From contig JAFGOG010000148.1 of the NCBI GenBank assembly GCA_016926595.1, positions 1 through 8,390 of the forward strand: a stretch of DNA of 8,390 nt. The letters are read 5' to 3'. Positions 5,238 through 8,390 of the stretch are shown here, one piece after another (the stretch's first letter is position 1; each line of letters starts with the position of its first letter). The position numbers were made by a program, and so were the translations under genes. Source of the DNA: Anaerolineae bacterium. GTDB lineage: Bacteria > Chloroflexota > Anaerolineae > JAAYZQ01. A model generated the notes under the pieces. The model did not search any database. It saw only the letters and a list, made by a program, of their open reading frames with translations, and was not told the DNA's origin.

Positions 5238-8200
5238 TTGGAGAACATCACTCCCGAACAAAGAGAGCTTCTAGAGCTGCTCTACCAGAGGGACCCCGAA
5301 GCGGAAATCGAATGGGACGACGTCCGCGGTGTTGCCGCCTCCATCCGTGGCCGTCTGGACATCGATCCTGGCCTCGAGCCCGAGGGAAAGCTTTGGACCT
5401 TTCTCGAGCGGTTTGGACCCCTCGTCGGCCCTCCCGATCTGGCCGGCGGCCTCAAGCCGCTGCGGCAGATCTCCGACGACCTGGGTTGGGTTCACCTCCT
5501 CTATGCCTACCTCAGGGAAGACGTCGAGCTGTACGGCGCCAAGCTGGCCCTTCACATCCCCCCCAATAGCGAGCTCCTGGAGGTCGACTCGGGGCTGTGG
5601 CGCGACGTCGAGGTCGACCTCGCCCCCCAGATCGACCCCCCCAAGGTGGAAGAGATCCTCGTCGAGCGGATCGCCCAAATCCCCGGCTTTGACGCCTTCC
5701 GCCGTGAGGCCCTAAAGCTTGAAGCGCCATTCCCCTTCACCGACCCGCCGCGCCTGGTCATCTACCCCTGGCAGGGCAAGCTCCGCCTGGCCTGGACTAC
5801 CTACGGCTACGGCGACCTCGACGAGCGGGAAGGCGTGCGGGTGGAAGTGCCGTACATCACCTACGGCCAGATCTTTGTCGACGCCTTGACCGGCGAGCGA
5901 TTCCTCTTTGCCCCAACCATGCAGACGGCCGAAACCGCCGCCGCCGGCTCCGGCCTGGCCGTCACCCCCCTGACCGGTACCCACACCACCCGGACGCTGA
6001 ACGTGGTGCGGGTCGACGCCGGCGCCACCTACCGGCTCAAAGACACCACCCACAACCGCCACATCGTCACCTTTGACGCCGCCTGCAGCGCGTCCTACGA
6101 CTCGCAGGTCGAGATCGCGACCGCGCTCAAAGGCGGCGCCCTGCCCGTGTCCGAGGACACCGACGGCGACCACAACTGGAACCGGCTCCCGGCCAACGCC
6201 ACGGCCGCCGAGCGGACCTCCGGCCAGCAGCCCGAAGTCGACGCCCACCACATGGCCAGGCAGCAGTACGAGTGGTACCACGCCGTCGCCGGCGGCCGCG
6301 ACGGCTGGGACGCCGGCCTCTTTCCCAACCCCCCGGTCCCGCCCCAGGTCTTGAACATAGTCGCCCACTGCCGGTGGCCGGGCGGCAGTTGCCAGGACGC
6401 CAACGCCTACCAATGGAACTATAAATCGGGCGGAACCTGGGTCTTTTGGCTGGCCTTCATGGACGGCGACAACACCAACTACGATTACATGGCCGGCTCC
6501 CGCTTTATCTTTGCCCACGAATACCAGCACGCCATCACCAACTTTTCCTTCGAGGATGCCAGCGGCAACCCGGGCCTCACCTACAGCGGCTGGCTGGGGG
6601 CCGTCCACGAGGGCCTGTCCGACACCTTTGGCATCCTGACCACCGGCGACTGGCTGCCGGGTCGCGACATCTCCCGCGCCGCGACCCCCCAGATCTTTCG
6701 CAACCTGGTCTACCCCCGCGACACTGCCTGTTACGCTGCGAACAAGCTGGACCATTTTGCCGACCGCAACACCACCGCCAACTATTACGCCCGCGGCACC
6801 ATCCTGGCCCACTGCGCCTACCTCATGGGCAAGGGCGGCGTCCACCAGCGCGCCGCCCGCACCCCGCAGCTTATCCCCGTCCCCGGCCTGGGCTGGACCA
6901 CCGTGGGCGGCAAAGACATGCCCAAGGCAGCCCGCATCTGGTACCGGGCCGTCGCCATCCGCTTTGGCACCTCCGCCGCCGCCACCGGCATGCCGGCCAA
7001 CGACGAGCAGTCCTTCCGCACCCTCCGCACCGCCGTCGTCCGTTCCGCCGAGGACCTCTATGGCGCCGGCTCGGCCGAGCACCGCAACACCATCCTGGCC
7101 TTTTACGCCGTCGGCCTCCATCCCACCGATACCCACTATGGCCCCGACGTCACCTTCCTGCGCTGGGGGATCGACTGGGACCTGTCGCGCGCCTACGTCG
7201 GGCTGACCAGCCCGAACTACTCCTCCCTCGACCTATTCGTCAACAACAACGGCGGGTCGGGCTGGAACGCCCTCGTCAACGTCGTCGATCCCGCCACCGG
7301 CCTGCCGACCGGCTTTGAGAACACGGTCTACTGCCGCGTCCGCAACGTGGGCGACCAGCAGGCCGACGACATAATAGTCACCTTCGACTATGCCAAGGCC
7401 GGCACCGCTACCTGGACCTGGCTGCCCGTCCTCGACAAGAACGGAAACCCTCAGACGCTCAACGTCGGGTCGCTGGCCGCCGGCGCGTCCAACTTTGCCG
7501 ACAGCGCCCAAAACTCGCCGCCGGCCGCCGCCAGCGTCAAGTGGTGCATCCCGCCTCTGGCGCCCGGGGAGACCGTGGACCACTTTTGCCTGCGGGCCAG
7601 GGTGACCGCCTCCAACGACGTCAACACCCACAACAACGAGGTCCAGTCCAACGTCGCCTACGCGGCCTACACGCCTCCCGCCCCGGCGCGGGCGGCCTTT
7701 ATCGCCGGCAACCCCGACCCTGAGCGGTCGATCCGCGTCAAACTGGAAGTCAAGAGCAGCCTGCCCAAGGGGTGGAGAGTATCGCTTAGGGGCATCGACC
7801 GCCGCCGGTGGCTCAAGCCGGGGGAGGAGCGGACCTTTGAGGTCGTCGTCGACATGCCCCCTGGCGCCGACAAAAAACTCGAGCCGCCCCTCGACGGCGA
7901 CCTGCACGGGGTCCTCCATGGGGAGATTGACGAGAGATTCGAGGGGGCCTTGGTCGAGACGCTCCTGGATGGCGCCCGCCTGGTGGGCCAGTTCTCCACC
8001 GTCGTGGGCGACAAGCTGACCGTGTGCGGCCGCTTCGAGGGCGAGATCGACCTGGTGTCTGGCGAGGTGCGGGGCGTTGTCCTCGGCCCGCACCCCGAAA
8101 AGGTCGGGCGCAAGATCGAGCTCGATCTGGAAGGCTGGCTGCGGCCCTGGCGCCGCGTAGACATCAGCCAAAAAGTCGGCGCCCAGATCATCGGTGGCGT

Positions 8201-8282
8201 GACCCTCCAGGTGCAAGTCCCCTGGATGCGCGGTCCCTTCCTCAAGCCGCCGCCAACCGCTACCCGCGTCCGCCTCCCCTAG
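5238..8282 (+). CDS. Thermolysin-like (M4) metallopeptidase homologue with FTP-like prodomain and C-terminal beta-domains
   Basis: The product is 1014 aa from TTG 5238. Residues 5-125 resemble the FTP propeptide of M4/M36 peptidases and 130-225 a PepSY-like propeptide part. The peptidase domain is about 245-630: VDAHHMARQQYEWY (334-347), the zinc motif HEYQH (427-431, catalytic-type Glu428), GAVHEGLSD with third ligand Glu458, and the thermolysin C-terminal domain ending SFRTLRTAVVRSAEDLYG to YAVGL (592-626). The thermolysin active-site His231 seems to be replaced by Tyr517 (NYYARGTI). Residues 656-810 look like a CARDB-type Ig-like domain (VYCRVRNVGDQQADD), 829-880 like a NEW3-type domain, and 884-950 are Gly-rich beta repeats. 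There is no signal peptide from either possible start, no membrane segment and no sorting signal, odd for a normally secreted family. It follows the radical SAM gene by 29 nt. It may be a maturation peptidase, or an inactive binding protein. Confidence 0.88.
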   Translation: MENITPEQRELLELLYQRDPEAEIEWDDVRGVAASIRGRLDIDPGLEPEGKLWTFLERFGPLVGPPDLAGGLKPLRQISDDLGWVHLLYAYLREDVELYGAKLALHIPPNSELLEVDSGLWRDVEVDLAPQIDPPKVEEILVERIAQIPGFDAFRREALKLEAPFPFTDPPRLVIYPWQGKLRLAWTTYGYGDLDEREGVRVEVPYITYGQIFVDALTGERFLFAPTMQTAETAAAGSGLAVTPLTGTHTTRTLNVVRVDAGATYRLKDTTHNRHIVTFDAACSASYDSQVEIATALKGGALPVSEDTDGDHNWNRLPANATAAERTSGQQPEVDAHHMARQQYEWYHAVAGGRDGWDAGLFPNPPVPPQVLNIVAHCRWPGGSCQDANAYQWNYKSGGTWVFWLAFMDGDNTNYDYMAGSRFIFAHEYQHAITNFSFEDASGNPGLTYSGWLGAVHEGLSDTFGILTTGDWLPGRDISRAATPQIFRNLVYPRDTACYAANKLDHFADRNTTANYYARGTILAHCAYLMGKGGVHQRAARTPQLIPVPGLGWTTVGGKDMPKAARIWYRAVAIRFGTSAAATGMPANDEQSFRTLRTAVVRSAEDLYGAGSAEHRNTILAFYAVGLHPTDTHYGPDVTFLRWGIDWDLSRAYVGLTSPNYSSLDLFVNNNGGSGWNALVNVVDPATGLPTGFENTVYCRVRNVGDQQADDIIVTFDYAKAGTATWTWLPVLDKNGNPQTLNVGSLAAGASNFADSAQNSPPAAASVKWCIPPLAPGETVDHFCLRARVTASNDVNTHNNEVQSNVAYAAYTPPAPARAAFIAGNPDPERSIRVKLEVKSSLPKGWRVSLRGIDRRRWLKPGEERTFEVVVDMPPGADKKLEPPLDGDLHGVLHGEIDERFEGALVETLLDGARLVGQFSTVVGDKLTVCGRFEGEIDLVSGEVRGVVLGPHPEKVGRKIELDLEGWLRPWRRVDISQKVGAQIIGGVTLQVQVPWMRGPFLKPPPTATRVRLP

Positions 8283-8293
8283 ACCACATCGCC

Positions 8294-8331
8294 GCAGACC
8301 CTGAGGCCGCCCTCCCCCCCTCAGGGTCTGC
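8294..8331 (+). terminator. Hairpin downstream of the peptidase gene
   Basis: GCAGACCCTGAGG (8294-8306) pairs perfectly with CCTCAGGGTCTGC (8319-8331) across a 12-nt loop, beginning 11 nt after the stop codon. No T run follows. It may end transcription inefficiently, depend on Rho, or serve as a 3' stabiliser. Confidence 0.55.
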
Positions 8332-8357
8332 CGCGCGTTGCCCCCTCACCCCCCTCT

Positions 8358-8384
8358 GTAGGGGCGGCCCCGTGTGGCCGCCCT
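8358..8384. repeat. Sixth copy of the GTAGGGGCGGCC repeat
   Basis: It matches the 27-bp palindromic part of the upstream array with one change (CCGTGT for CCATGT in the loop), in the same orientation. It lacks the CGACAATCCC lead-in. The final bases (8385-8390, CCGTAG) match the beginning of another copy, so an array may continue past the window. Confidence 0.88.
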
Positions 8385-8390
8385 CCGTAG

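Noticed and set aside
5712..7136. Long minus-strand open frame opposite the peptidase gene
   Set aside because: It is Gly/Val/Asp-biased antisense of a confidently recognised M4-like gene.

Overview
The window is very GC-rich DNA with a strong preference for C-ending codons on the coding strand. It carries palindromic repeats beginning GTAGGGGCGGCC and ordinary bacterial sigma70-type promoters. Gene content and repeat style suggest an uncultured bacterium of the Chloroflexota (Anaerolineae-like) type. That is inference from style; there is no rRNA or tRNA here to confirm it, and I saw no transposase, integrase or CRISPR array.

Layout. Positions 1-93 hold no gene that I can see. A HerA/DUF87-type P-loop ATPase with a coiled-coil tail is encoded on the minus strand (94-2541), with its own promoter at 2599-2627. 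A roughly 360-base intergenic region follows, filled mostly by five 38-bp palindromic repeats at an exact 51-bp period (2661-2902). The last repeat plus a T run looks like a rightward terminator. Immediately after it comes an exceptionally good plus-strand promoter (TTGACA, 17 bp, TGn-TATAAT), whose -35 box sits inside an 18-bp palindrome that looks like an operator.

That promoter faces a leader of about 310 nt with several GC-rich hairpins, then three collinear genes: a 67-aa protein with a heptad coiled coil (3271-3474), a cobalamin-binding-type radical SAM enzyme (3574-5208), and a 1014-aa thermolysin-like (M4) metallopeptidase homologue with an FTP-like propeptide and C-terminal beta-domains (5238-8282, TTG start). 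A very stable 13-bp hairpin separates the small gene from the radical SAM gene, and a 13-bp hairpin follows the peptidase gene. A further copy of the 51-bp-array repeat lies at 8358-8384, and the window ends as another copy may be starting.

How the genes may work together. A strong regulated promoter, a small first gene, a possible attenuating hairpin, a radical SAM/B12 enzyme and a peptidase together resemble the order of a peptide modification (RiPP-like) operon. The small protein, however, has no obvious core peptide. The peptidase lacks a signal peptide and appears to lack the catalytic histidine of M4 enzymes, so a different role is equally possible. I regard this cassette as the candidate undescribed system. 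The ATPase is divergent and probably unrelated in function.
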